In this document: piece after piece, positions 15,270 through 23,458 of the stretch | Position numbering within the stretch: position 1 is the stretch's first letter | Layout of the letters: every line of letters starts with the position of its first letter | Source of the DNA: Methylovirgula sp. 4M-Z18 | GTDB lineage: Bacteria > Pseudomonadota > Alphaproteobacteria > Rhizobiales > Beijerinckiaceae | Reading direction: 5' to 3' | Assembly: GCF_037890675.1 (NCBI RefSeq) | Contig: NZ_CP149574.1 | Coordinates: 1,488,001-1,552,000, forward strand | Length of the DNA: 64,000 nucleotides | The notes under the pieces: model-generated | The model's input: the letters and a program-made list of their open reading frames with translations, nothing else | Databases searched by the model: none | What the model was told of the DNA's origin: nothing | Made by a program: the position numbers and the translations under genes

Positions 15270-16573
15270 TCGCATCCGGCTCACGGCGAAACAAGGCAAT
15301 ATCTACGTTTGGGGGTGGCAATCGCAAGCGCGCTTTCGCTTCGCGGTGTGCGGGCGGCGCTTCGGCAAGACGTTTCTCGTCGCCGAGGAAATCCGCCGCG
15401 CGGCCAGGCTCGCGCACTTACGCTGCGTGCCGGTCGAGAACGAAATCTGGTACGGCGCACCAACCTTCAAACAGGCGAAGCGCGTGTTCTGGCGCCTGTT
15501 GAAACGTGCGATCCCGACGGACTGGCTGCTGCATGGGCGCTGGTTCGAGACCGAGTGCTGCGGCATCCTGAAAAGCGGCCATGTCATCCGCATCGTCGGG
15601 CTCGACAATTACGACGATTTGCGCGGCTCGGGCTTGTTCTTCTTCGTCGGCGACGAGTGGGACGACGCCAAGCCGCAGGCTTGGAGCGAGGTGATTTTGC
15701 CGATGCTCGCGACGGCCTCGGGCCATGCCTTGTTCATCGGCTCGCCCAAAGGCTTTTCAGCGCTGCACGCAGGCTATGTCAAAGGCCAGCCGGGCGGGCG
15801 AGAGCGATGTGAAATCTTGGGTCTATACGACGTTGCAGGGCGGCCATGTGCCGCAGCATGAAGTCGATCGCGCACGCCGTACATTGGATGTGCGCACTTT
15901 TCGTCAGGAATACGAGGCGCGGTTCGAAAGCTTTGCGGGGCTGGTGTATTACGCCTTCTCACGCAGTGCCTCGGTTCGCCCGCACGATTACGACCCCGCC
16001 CTGGCGCTGCATATAGGCATGGATTTCAATATCGCGCCGATGAGCGCGACCGTGTGGCAGGAGGTGCCTGAAGTGCGAGGGCTTGTCGCATGGCAGATCG
16101 ACGAGATTGTGCTGCCGACGTCGAACACCCATGACATGGCGGCGGAAATCATACGTCGCTACGGCCGCCCGGGATTCGATCCCCTGAGGCCTGACGTGTC
16201 ACACATCACGATCTACCCCGATCCAGCCGGCGCGCAGCGGCGCACCTCGGCGCAAGGTATGACCGACATTTCGATTTTGAGTGTGCATGGCTTTCAGGTG
16301 CGTTCGCTGCAATCGCATCCGTTCATCCGCGACCGTATCAACCTGATGAACGCGCGGTTCGAAAGCGCCGACGGTACGCGCCTTGCCTATGTTTCGCCGA
16401 CTTGCGTGAAATCGATCGAAGCGTTGGAGCGCCAAACCTACAAAGAGGGCACATCCGAGCCCGACAAGCTCGGCGGTTATGACCACCTGAACGACGCCAC
16501 AGGCTACTTTCTCTATGCCCGCTACGCGCATAAGCCGACCTTCCGCACGGATGTTGGGCACATGGAGAGGTAG
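15238..16573 (+). pseudogene. Terminase large subunit, split by a +1 frameshift
   Basis: The first frame (15238 to about 15805) carries the ATPase: GRRFGKTFLV (Walker A) and FFFVGDEWDD (Walker B), then FIGSPKGF. It would stop at 15861. The rest (about 15811-16573) continues in the +1 frame with DVKSWVYTTLQGG, the nuclease-domain start GMDFNIAPMS and YDHLNDATGYF. The join lies in the G/C-rich run 15787-15812. The breakpoint sits between ATPase and nuclease domains, so both halves look otherwise healthy. Either it is a real one-base indel that would abolish DNA packaging, or a sequencing error, or less likely programmed frameshifting. Confidence 0.8.
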
Positions 16574-16600
16574 CCGCCCCGCACAATGCCCGCCACTTTG

Positions 16601-16625
16601 TCATCTCGGTCAAGCCCGGGACGAC
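16601..16625. repeat. Single-arm copy of the TCATCCCGGG repeat
   Basis: TCATCTCGGTCAAGCCCGGGACGA is an imperfect palindrome of the same family as the composite repeats. It lies between the terminase and portal genes. Confidence 0.55.
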
Positions 16626-16684
16626 AATGCGGCCTTCACCTTTATCGCGGCCTAAGATGGCTGCTGTTTTCGAAAGCCCCCTTC

Positions 16685-18091
16685 ATGTTCAAGACCGTCT
16701 CTGCCCTCGTGCCGCAGGATCGCGATTTGCCGCTTCGCGCCTGGACGCTCGACGTGCTTACCCGTTTTCTTGATGGCACGATTTATGACGGTTTCCATTT
16801 CGAGTTTCACCAGGAACGCAGTGCGTCCGGCGAATATGTGCCGATCGCGCAGCGGAGCCCAAGCGTGCGCTCCGGGCTGCTTCGGACGGTCGTCAACGAC
16901 AGCGTGTCGTTTCTATTCAGCGCCGGTCGGTTTCCGCTGCTTGATTGTGCCGACGACGCGCAAGCGGAGGCGACGCTGAGTGCGATTCTCAAGGACTGTC
17001 AACTCAACGCGCTCATGTTGGAGGCGGCGACGCGCGGCTCTGTCGGCTCGGTGGTGATCTGGGTGCGCGTGCTTGGCAACCGCCTCTTTTTCGAGGCGCT
17101 GCCGACCACCTATCTGACGCCCATCTTCGAGCCCGATGTGCCTGACACGCTGCGCGAGGTGCGCGAGCAATATAAGGTGAAGGGCGCGGCTCTGCGCGCC
17201 CAAGGCTATGCGATCGCGGAAGACGACGCGCAAGAGGACTTCTGGTTCTGTCGCACCTGGGATGCGACCAGCGAAACCTGGTATCTGCCAGATCCGGTCG
17301 GCGGCAACGGCACGCGCCAAATCGATGCGGCGCGCACGACGCGGCACAATCTCGGCTTCGTGCCGATGATCTGGGTGAGGAATCTGCCGGGCGGCGAGGG
17401 CGTTGACGGCGCCTGCACCTTTGCGCCAGCGATCGAGACGGTGCTGGAAATCGATTATCAATTGAGCCAGGCGGGCAGGGGGCTCAAATATGCCTCCGCC
17501 CCAACGCTGATGATCAAGGATGCCGCGCCGCTGCCGCTCAATCGCCAGCACATCGTCGGCGACGCGCTGATCGTGCCGCCGGAGGGCGACGCGAAACTGC
17601 TCGAAATTCAGGGTACGGCGGCGCAGGCGGTGATCGATTACACCCGCGAACTGCGCAAGCTCGCGCTGGAAAGCATCGGCGGCTCGCGCGCCGACAGCGA
17701 CAAGATCGCCGTGGCTTCCTCCGGCCGCGCCATGGAAATGATGAACCAATCGCTCATCTGGCTCGCCGATAAATTGCGCGTGTCATATGGCGAAGGGGCG
17801 CTCCTGAAACTGTTGAAGATGGTGGCGCGCATTTCCAACAAGATCGCGCTGGTCGACAGCGAAGGCGCGCCGATCACGCCGATTCCGCAGGCGACGAAGG
17901 TCACGCTGAAATGGCCGAAATGGTATGCCCCAACCCCTACTGACCGCCTTGCCGACGCCAATGCGCTCACGACGCTGATGGGCGGGCGCCTCATAAGCCG
18001 GGACAGCGCGGTCAACGCGCTCGCAGCTGACTATGACATCGAGGATGTGGCGGCGGAATTGGCGCGGATCGGCGGGGAGCCGGGCGGATGA
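16685..18091 (+). CDS. Phage portal protein (SPP1 gp6-like)
   Basis: This is a 468-residue protein from the ATG at 16685 (MFKTVSALVPQD). The order of features fits the SPP1-type portal group: an N-terminal DGFHFEFHQER region, a central RLFFEALPTTYLTPIF beta region, QLSQAGRGLKYASAPTLMI, a long helical stretch ending EMMNQSLIWLADKLR, and a C-terminal KWPKWYAPTPTDRLADANAL. The portal forms the dodecameric DNA channel at one capsid vertex. A longer frame back to 16586 runs through a dispersed repeat and is not used. The next gene expected, a minor head protein, is missing. Confidence 0.72.
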   Translation: MFKTVSALVPQDRDLPLRAWTLDVLTRFLDGTIYDGFHFEFHQERSASGEYVPIAQRSPSVRSGLLRTVVNDSVSFLFSAGRFPLLDCADDAQAEATLSAILKDCQLNALMLEAATRGSVGSVVIWVRVLGNRLFFEALPTTYLTPIFEPDVPDTLREVREQYKVKGAALRAQGYAIAEDDAQEDFWFCRTWDATSETWYLPDPVGGNGTRQIDAARTTRHNLGFVPMIWVRNLPGGEGVDGACTFAPAIETVLEIDYQLSQAGRGLKYASAPTLMIKDAAPLPLNRQHIVGDALIVPPEGDAKLLEIQGTAAQAVIDYTRELRKLALESIGGSRADSDKIAVASSGRAMEMMNQSLIWLADKLRVSYGEGALLKLLKMVARISNKIALVDSEGAPITPIPQATKVTLKWPKWYAPTPTDRLADANALTTLMGGRLISRDSAVNALAADYDIEDVAAELARIGGEPGG

Positions 18092-18185
18092 GCGACAAGC
18101 GGCTGGGTGACGTCAAAAATCCTCCGATGAGTCCTGACTTGAAGTTGACCGCTCATCCAGCCGTTTCTCCCTTGTCCGAAGCCCC

Positions 18186-18222
18186 GTCATCGCGAACCGC
18201 CCTCGCGCGGGCTCGCAATGAC
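18186..18222. repeat. GTCATCGCGA...TCGCAATGAC palindrome
   Basis: The arms GTCATCGCGAACCGCCC and GGGCTCGCAATGAC form an imperfect inverted repeat. It belongs to another common alphaproteobacterial intergenic repeat type. It lies where a minor head gene would be expected after the portal. Confidence 0.45.
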
Positions 18223-18319
18223 AGGGGACAGGGCTTTTGTTCGGCACATTATATTTTTGTTCCAGTACGCCACCCCCCAGCCTATATTGGCCAGATTGCT
18301 TGACTCGCATTTGAGCCCT

Positions 18320-18718
18320 ATGGACCAGCGCTTCGTCGACAACCAACAGGAGCCGCCACCCGCGCCGGCAAGCGACATCCCGCGTCGGCTCGGACGGGCG
18401 CTTTTGCTCATTGGCATCATCGCGCTCACGCTTGTCGCCCTGGCGCGGATTCTACTGCATGTCTTCTTGGCGGCGCTCTTCGCCGATTTTGCCAATACGT
18501 CCGGAACGCCGCGGGCGAAACTCGTCGAGCAGGCGGGTCATACGACCGGCTTGTGGTTGACCTTAGTCGTGCTGGTCGCGGCCTTTGGATTCGTTGCCTA
18601 CCACACGCGCTATATGAGGCTCGCGATCCTTGCTGGGGCCTTGCTGGCCTTGTTTGACGTGCTGCCGCTCGACGCCCTGGATCCGGAAGTGCTGCACTGG
18701 CTGGCGATTTTCTTTTGA
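18320..18718 (+). CDS. Small membrane protein of unknown role
   Basis: This is a 132-residue protein from the ATG at 18320. It has three likely membrane segments (about residues 27-50, 78-98 and 103-118) and a Pro-rich N-terminus. No Shine-Dalgarno is obvious. It lies between the portal and scaffold genes, an unusual place for a membrane protein, and repeats flank it on both sides (18186-18222 and 18765-18909). That suggests an insertion of chromosomal-type sequence into the head operon. It is unrecognised. Confidence 0.45.
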   Translation: MDQRFVDNQQEPPPAPASDIPRRLGRALLLIGIIALTLVALARILLHVFLAALFADFANTSGTPRAKLVEQAGHTTGLWLTLVVLVAAFGFVAYHTRYMRLAILAGALLALFDVLPLDALDPEVLHWLAIFF

Positions 18719-18764
18719 ACGCGGATCCGTTGGACATTGGCGCCGAGGAAAGTGCGGGCGGCGA

Positions 18765-18909
18765 TGTCGCCCGGGGGGCTTGACCCGGGATCCAGGACAA
18801 CACACGAACGCTTGTGTGATGATCCCGGACTGCGAGCCAAAAGCTCGTGATCCCAACGATGTTTCATTCGTCGCGCGACGCTGGATCCCGGGTCAGGCCC
18901 GGGATGACA
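18765..18909. repeat. Composite intergenic repeat inside the head gene cluster
   Basis: The left arm around CTTGACCCGGGATCCAGG and right arm CTGGATCCCGGGTCAGGCCCGGGATGA are strongly inverted, with about 90 bases between them. It is the same family as 9475-9599, here between phage structural genes. Confidence 0.7.
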
Positions 18910-18966
18910 GGTGGCCGTCTTGTTCGTCCCGGCTGATGCGCGCAACATTATCTGGAGTTTCTTTTG

Positions 18967-19440
18967 ATGTCAGACCAGCCCCCGAGCGATGCCGGCGACA
19001 GCGCGCTGAAGGACAAGACCTTTACCTATGACGATTTGCGCGACATGCGGCGCGAAAGCGCAGGCTATCGGCGCCGCGCGGCTGAGGCGCAGGCGCGTGT
19101 CGCCGAACTCGAAGCGGCGTTGAGCGCGCGCGATCAGGCGGCGCGGGAACAGCTCATTCGCGCCGAGCTGAAGACCGCTGCTTTGCAAGCGGGCATGATC
19201 GATCTCGACGCGCTGAAGCTCATCGATCCGTCCTCGGTGCGCCTCGACGAGCATGGCGATGTGATTGGCGTGCAGGCGCTGCTTACGGAGGCGAAGCAGG
19301 CAAAGCCATATCTGTTCGCGAGCACCAACACGTCGAGCACCGCTGCCCCGCCACCCGCGCAAAGCCCGCGTGCCAGGCACGCACGCGACATGAGCCCGAG
19401 CGAATACCAGGCCGCCAAGGCAAAGTTCTTAAGGGGCTAA
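18967..19440 (+). CDS. Phage capsid scaffolding protein
   Basis: This is a 157-residue protein from the ATG at 18967. Residues 15-70 are a long charged coiled coil (DDLRDMRRESAGYRRRAAEAQ...), followed by a GMIDLDALKLIDPSSV segment and a basic, Pro-rich tail. This composition and the place just before the capsid gene are typical of GP20-like scaffolds, which template capsid assembly and then leave. Confidence 0.75.
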   Translation: MSDQPPSDAGDSALKDKTFTYDDLRDMRRESAGYRRRAAEAQARVAELEAALSARDQAAREQLIRAELKTAALQAGMIDLDALKLIDPSSVRLDEHGDVIGVQALLTEAKQAKPYLFASTNTSSTAAPPPAQSPRARHARDMSPSEYQAAKAKFLRG

Positions 19441-19565
19441 TCGAAGGCATTCAGGTCATCCTAGGCATGATTCTGGATGACCATAGTGGCGCGCCGTCGC
19501 CGACCTGATGTTCCAGCGGCCTGGAGGGCCGTGGTTCCATTTTCTCTCCCAACAGGATTCTCCCC

Positions 19566-20930
19566 ATGCCCATTCAAAACATGCCGGCTCAATTGCAGGC
19601 GGCGATTCAGCAAGGCTTTCTCGAAACCGAATTTCAGGCCGGCCTCACTTCCGGCCTTGCGTATCGTAAGATCGCCGACCGCGAGCCGGTCGCCATCAAC
19701 ATCGGCGAAAGCGTGACGAAAACCCGCTTCGGCTATAAGGCGCCGGCCACGACGCCACTGATGCCCTCCGCCAATACCAATCTCGACAACGGCCTCACCT
19801 CCAGCCCCTTCGCGATCGAGCAATATGTGCTCAACATCAACCAATATGCCGACACGATCGACCTCAATATCGTCACCAGCCAGGTCGGCATCGCCAATCA
19901 GGCGCTGGTGAATGCAAAGAACAATGGCTTCCAGGCACGGCAGACGCTCGACCGGCTGGCGCGCAACGCGCTCTTCGGCGGCACGCCAGTGGGTCCGGCG
20001 ACGTTCGGCGGCTATCTTGGCGGCAACACGCGCGTGCGCACCACGCTCGGCTCAGCCGGCCCGACCATCGCGGTCGACGACGTGCGCGGCTTCGAACTGG
20101 CGTTGTCGAACGGCACGTTCTCCCCCGTCACCGGCTCGAACACAGCGCAGGTGCTGGTCGGCGCGGACATCTACACGCTGCAGGGCGTGACGCGCGATGC
20201 GACCAACGTCTCGACGAGCGTGATCACCGGCGATCCGACCGGCGCGCTCAAGGGCATTTCCGGCGCGCTGACCTTCACGACGAGTGTGTCTGTGGCGGAC
20301 GGCACGGCGGGGAATGTGGTGGTGCATCAGAACGGACCGCTGATCGTGCGGCCCAGCAACCGTGCAACCTGGAACAATCTCGTTGCCGGCGACGCGCTCA
20401 CCGCCGCGACCATCCAGACGGCGGTGGCGCAACTGCGCGCCAACACCGGTTCAGACGAGACGTTCGATTTCTTCCTCGACCCATTCTCGATGATGTCGCT
20501 TTACCGCGACCAGGATTTCAAGCTTGCCTACCAGGGCCAATATGGCTCGAACGAACTGCGGCACGGAGAGATTTTCCAGCTTTACGGTTGCAATTTTCAC
20601 CAGACCAATGAGGCGCCGCTGCAAAGCGCCAACGGCCTCACCATCCGCCGCCCGATCATCGTCGCACAAGGCGCACTGATCGAGGGCGACTTCGCCGGCA
20701 TGACCGAGAAGGCGATGGATTGGGCGGGCGAGAATGCCGATATCGTGCTCAGCGAAGGTGTCGCGCAAGTGACCCGCGCACCGCTCGACCGGCTGCAGCA
20801 GATCATCGCTCAAAGCTGGTTCTGGATCGGCGGCTTCGTCACGCCGTCGGACGCGACGGCTACGCAGAACATTATTCCGACGGCTTCGAACGCGTATTTG
20901 AAGCGGGCGGTGGTGATCGAACACGTGTGA
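19566..20930 (+). CDS. Major capsid protein
   Basis: This 454-residue protein directly follows the scaffold gene. It has an N-terminal arm and RFGYKAPATTPLMPSANTNLDNGLTSS region, a variable central insertion (about residues 170-260, beta-rich), and a C-terminal half with DFFLDPFSMMSLYRD and FKLAYQGQYGSNELRHGEIFQLYGCNFHQT typical of HK97-fold capsid groups near N4-gp56. No prohead protease gene is seen. The identification rests on order, size and these C-terminal segments. Confidence 0.72.
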   Translation: MPIQNMPAQLQAAIQQGFLETEFQAGLTSGLAYRKIADREPVAINIGESVTKTRFGYKAPATTPLMPSANTNLDNGLTSSPFAIEQYVLNINQYADTIDLNIVTSQVGIANQALVNAKNNGFQARQTLDRLARNALFGGTPVGPATFGGYLGGNTRVRTTLGSAGPTIAVDDVRGFELALSNGTFSPVTGSNTAQVLVGADIYTLQGVTRDATNVSTSVITGDPTGALKGISGALTFTTSVSVADGTAGNVVVHQNGPLIVRPSNRATWNNLVAGDALTAATIQTAVAQLRANTGSDETFDFFLDPFSMMSLYRDQDFKLAYQGQYGSNELRHGEIFQLYGCNFHQTNEAPLQSANGLTIRRPIIVAQGALIEGDFAGMTEKAMDWAGENADIVLSEGVAQVTRAPLDRLQQIIAQSWFWIGGFVTPSDATATQNIIPTASNAYLKRAVVIEHV

Positions 20931-20945
20931 TGGATGTGAAAGAAT

Positions 20946-20964
20946 CGCGGGCTTCTTGCCCGCG
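20946..20964 (+). terminator. Hairpin after the capsid gene
   Basis: CGCGGGC-TTCTT-GCCCGCG is a perfect 7-bp stem followed by only three Ts. It may be a weak terminator or an mRNA-stabilising hairpin that raises capsid gene yield. Confidence 0.45.
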
Positions 20965-21031
20965 TTTCGCAACTCCCCAATATGCGACCGGGACGGTCGC
21001 GGTCCTTTGACGCTAACCCGCGAAAGTTCCC

Positions 21032-21412
21032 ATGCTCGCCGACGCCCAGAAAACCGACATCCGCCGCTTTTGCGGTTATCCCGTGCTTGGCAATGTGGCG
21101 AGCACGGGTTTTGGCGAACGCTTCACCACGCAATATGGTGCGCTCGAATACAAGCTCAACAATCTGTCGAGCGCCGAGGAAGCGGTATTGACCGGCAACT
21201 ACCTTGTCAATCTACCACTGCTCGAGCAAGCGCTGATCAACACCGGCGCCAATCTCGACACGGCGGAGGCGGCGGTGTGGAAGCATAATCCGCGCGAGTT
21301 GAGCGACCGCGAGACGTTGTTCCTCTCGCTTCGCCTCAAGCTCTGCGGCTTCCTCGGAGTGCCACCGGGGCCGGCGCTGCGCGATAGCGGCAGCGTCAAG
21401 CTGGTGGTGTGA
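21032..21412 (+). CDS. Head-tail connector-type protein
   Basis: The 126-residue protein starts MLADAQKTDIRRFCGYPVLG, an opening seen in phage head completion proteins of this region. It is then mainly helical. It lies directly after the capsid gene in the position of gp15/gp6-like connectors. The sequence alone gives no firm family. Confidence 0.55.
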   Translation: MLADAQKTDIRRFCGYPVLGNVASTGFGERFTTQYGALEYKLNNLSSAEEAVLTGNYLVNLPLLEQALINTGANLDTAEAAVWKHNPRELSDRETLFLSLRLKLCGFLGVPPGPALRDSGSVKLVV

Positions 21413-21516
21413 TAGCGCGGCGTTGGACGCCTAACTGCAAGGCGGCATTGGGGATTTCTTATCGGTCACAGCGTCCGGCCTTCGGCGAAACACCCCCGGG
21501 TCCTTGAGGATTTCCC

Positions 21517-22206
21517 ATGAACAGCGCTTTGCTGCAGACCAAAATCGCTTTCGGTTATGCGAAGGCCGCTTCCGCCGTCGGCGGGCTTTTCGATCTCTAC
21601 CGCCCGACATCGTCGAACATCCCACTAGCGCCGGCGAACAAGATCGCGTCTTTGCCGGCCGCCTTCAGCGTGCATGCGATGGGCAATTTCGATTTCGCCA
21701 AGCCGGCTGATGATCGCGGCCCTTTCTTTCATGCGCTCGTCGACGCCTCGCAAATCAAGGTCGGCGATTATCTCGTGAGCGAGCAAGGGGGCGCGAGCCC
21801 TTACTACATTGCCGCCTGCGACGCGCTCAGTCCACCGCTCGCGGTGCAGACCAATCGCGTCGTGACGGTGTGGACACCGGGTCCCGCGCATCCGCTCGGC
21901 GTGTCTTACGTCAGCGGTACGGTCGCAGCGACGCCGGCCAACAGCCAAGTCGGCACCGCCAACGAAGTGGCGCTGATGAGTGTCTGGCCCGCAAGCGTTT
22001 TATATGACGGCCGCGTGGGCGGCAAGGCCATGTTGCCGGAAGATGCCGGCGCGGCCAGATGGCAGATGCTGCTGCCGGCCTGCGCGGGCGTCGAGATCCG
22101 TGCAGGCTCGATCGTCACCGACGATTTGAGCGAGCGTTACATCGTCACGAGCGCGCAAGCGACCCGCTTTGGCTGGCGGCTGACCGCGCAGCAGGCGGTG
22201 ACGTAG
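21517..22206 (+). CDS. Phage structural protein, head-tail joining region
   Basis: This is a 229-residue protein with a short N-terminal helix (MNSALLQTKIAFGYAKAAS) and a beta-rich remainder including DASQIKVGDYLVSEQGG and ERYIVTSAQATRFGWRLTAQQ. This is typical of joining or tail completion proteins. I assign the role by position between connector and tail terminator genes. Confidence 0.5.
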   Translation: MNSALLQTKIAFGYAKAASAVGGLFDLYRPTSSNIPLAPANKIASLPAAFSVHAMGNFDFAKPADDRGPFFHALVDASQIKVGDYLVSEQGGASPYYIAACDALSPPLAVQTNRVVTVWTPGPAHPLGVSYVSGTVAATPANSQVGTANEVALMSVWPASVLYDGRVGGKAMLPEDAGAARWQMLLPACAGVEIRAGSIVTDDLSERYIVTSAQATRFGWRLTAQQAVT

Positions 22207-22217
22207 TGGCTGAGTTG

Positions 22218-22247
22218 CTTCTCCCGCGCTTTGACGGGGGAAGAGGG
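22218..22247. repeat. Degenerate CTTCTCCC palindrome
   Basis: CTTCTCCCGCGC and GGGGGAAGAGG form an imperfect palindrome of the CCCTTCTCC family, between two structural genes. Confidence 0.4.
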
Positions 22248-22272
22248 TGCGGTTCTTTAAAGAAAGTTCCCC

Positions 22273-23112
22273 ATGGCCGAACTTACCGATGTTTATAACG
22301 CGCTTGTTAGCCTTATCGGCGGTGCGCTCTGGCCGCAGGGCTTGAGCGGCGTGAGCGCGATCGGCGCGCCGTGCAAGATCTATCCGCGCTCGCCCGCGAG
22401 CACCGAGCTCGATGCTGATCTGCGCGCCGGCATCGTTCATGTCAGTATTTTCGCGCCGCCCAACCGCGAAAAAGTGACGACGCGCTATCCGCGTGTCTGG
22501 CAAGATCAGTTTCCCGGGGCGCCGACGATCACTGTTGCGGTTTCCGGCTCCACCGTCACGCTCGGCGGCACGGTGACGCCAACTCACTACGTCTCGATCG
22601 TCGTGGCGGCGCAGGGATTTTCCTACGCTTGCACGGCGAGCGATACACTCTCGAGCGTCGCGCAAGCACTTGCCCAGCAAATGCCGGCAGGGCTTGGCGC
22701 GAGTGTCTCCGGCGCGGCCATCACGATCGGTGGCCGCGGCGATATCGTTGCGCGCTGCGCCGCGCCGGGGACGATGATGATGGAAGTGCGGCGGCAGAAC
22801 CGCGGCTTAACCATCGCCATTCATGCGCCGTCACCGCAATTGCGCGATGCGGCGGCGGCGCTGATCGATCCGCTGCTCGCGACCACGGATTTCTTGAGTC
22901 TGCCCGACGCGACTGCGGCATGGATCACATACCAAGGCACCGATGAGGCCGACGAGGGGCAAAAGGCCATGGATTACCGGCGCGACATTCACATTTGGGC
23001 GGAATATCCCACCATCATCATCGCGCCGGCCTATCCGATCACCATCGTTCAAAATCAGCTCGCCCTTGCCGACGGCAGCGCGAGCGGCACCACACTCATT
23101 GAGAATGGATAA
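22273..23112 (+). CDS. Phage tail terminator-like structural protein
   Basis: The 279-residue protein starts MAELTDVYNALVSLI. Such a helical start followed by a beta domain, with a C-terminal region ending IHIWAEYPTIIIAPAYPITIVQ, fits tail terminator/head-tail joining proteins of myoviruses. A middle beta-rich segment (about 85-180, ITVAVSGSTVTLGGTVTP) looks like an inserted domain. The role is inferred from the place just before the sheath. Confidence 0.5.
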   Translation: MAELTDVYNALVSLIGGALWPQGLSGVSAIGAPCKIYPRSPASTELDADLRAGIVHVSIFAPPNREKVTTRYPRVWQDQFPGAPTITVAVSGSTVTLGGTVTPTHYVSIVVAAQGFSYACTASDTLSSVAQALAQQMPAGLGASVSGAAITIGGRGDIVARCAAPGTMMMEVRRQNRGLTIAIHAPSPQLRDAAAALIDPLLATTDFLSLPDATAAWITYQGTDEADEGQKAMDYRRDIHIWAEYPTIIIAPAYPITIVQNQLALADGSASGTTLIENG

Positions 23113-23116
23113 AAAC

Positions 23117-23311
23117 ATGGCAAAGCAGCAGGTTCTCGTCGTCAGTCAGCTTTTCACCCTCAACGGCCGGCATGTCGCCCGTGGTGCGGTCCTGACTGAC
23201 ACCGCGGAGATGGATGAAGCGGCGCTGCATCACCCTGACAAGGTGACGCGTGCGCTGCATGAAGTGGTGCAGGAGACGCCGGCGGAAGAAGCACGACACG
23301 AGGAATCGTGA
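23117..23311 (+). CDS. Small conserved-type tail-region protein
   Basis: This is a 64-residue protein from the ATG at 23117, four bases after the upstream stop. It begins with short beta strands (QVLVVSQLFTLNGRHVARGAVL) and has an acidic C-terminus. Small ORFs of this kind often precede the sheath gene in contractile-tail clusters. The role is unknown. Confidence 0.5.
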   Translation: MAKQQVLVVSQLFTLNGRHVARGAVLTDTAEMDEAALHHPDKVTRALHEVVQETPAEEARHEES

Positions 23312-23342
23312 TTGGCTTCGCACAAGCAAGATGGCTCCGAAG

Positions 23343-23368
23343 TCATTCCGGGCGTGGCCCAGGATGAC
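23343..23368. repeat. Single-arm copy of the TCATCCCGGG repeat
   Basis: TCATTCCGGGCGTGGCCCAGGATGA is an imperfect palindrome in the 147-base gap before the sheath gene. Confidence 0.5.
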
Positions 23369-23458
23369 AATGAGGCCTTCCTCGTCATGACAGCTTAGCC
23401 CCTCCGACGCGTCTTGCATCGCGAGGCCACTTTCCCTTTCCCTTAAAGGCTCTTCTCC

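Noticed and set aside
15238-16573. Treating the two terminase frames as two separate genes.
   Set aside because: The ATPase frame ends without a nuclease domain, and the second frame has no plausible start before the nuclease motifs. One gene with an indel explains both.
18088-18303. A 71-codon frame overlapping the portal stop by ATGA, possibly a truncated minor head gene.
   Set aside because: After about 12 codons it runs into a dispersed repeat. No head-protein features are visible, so it cannot be supported as a gene.
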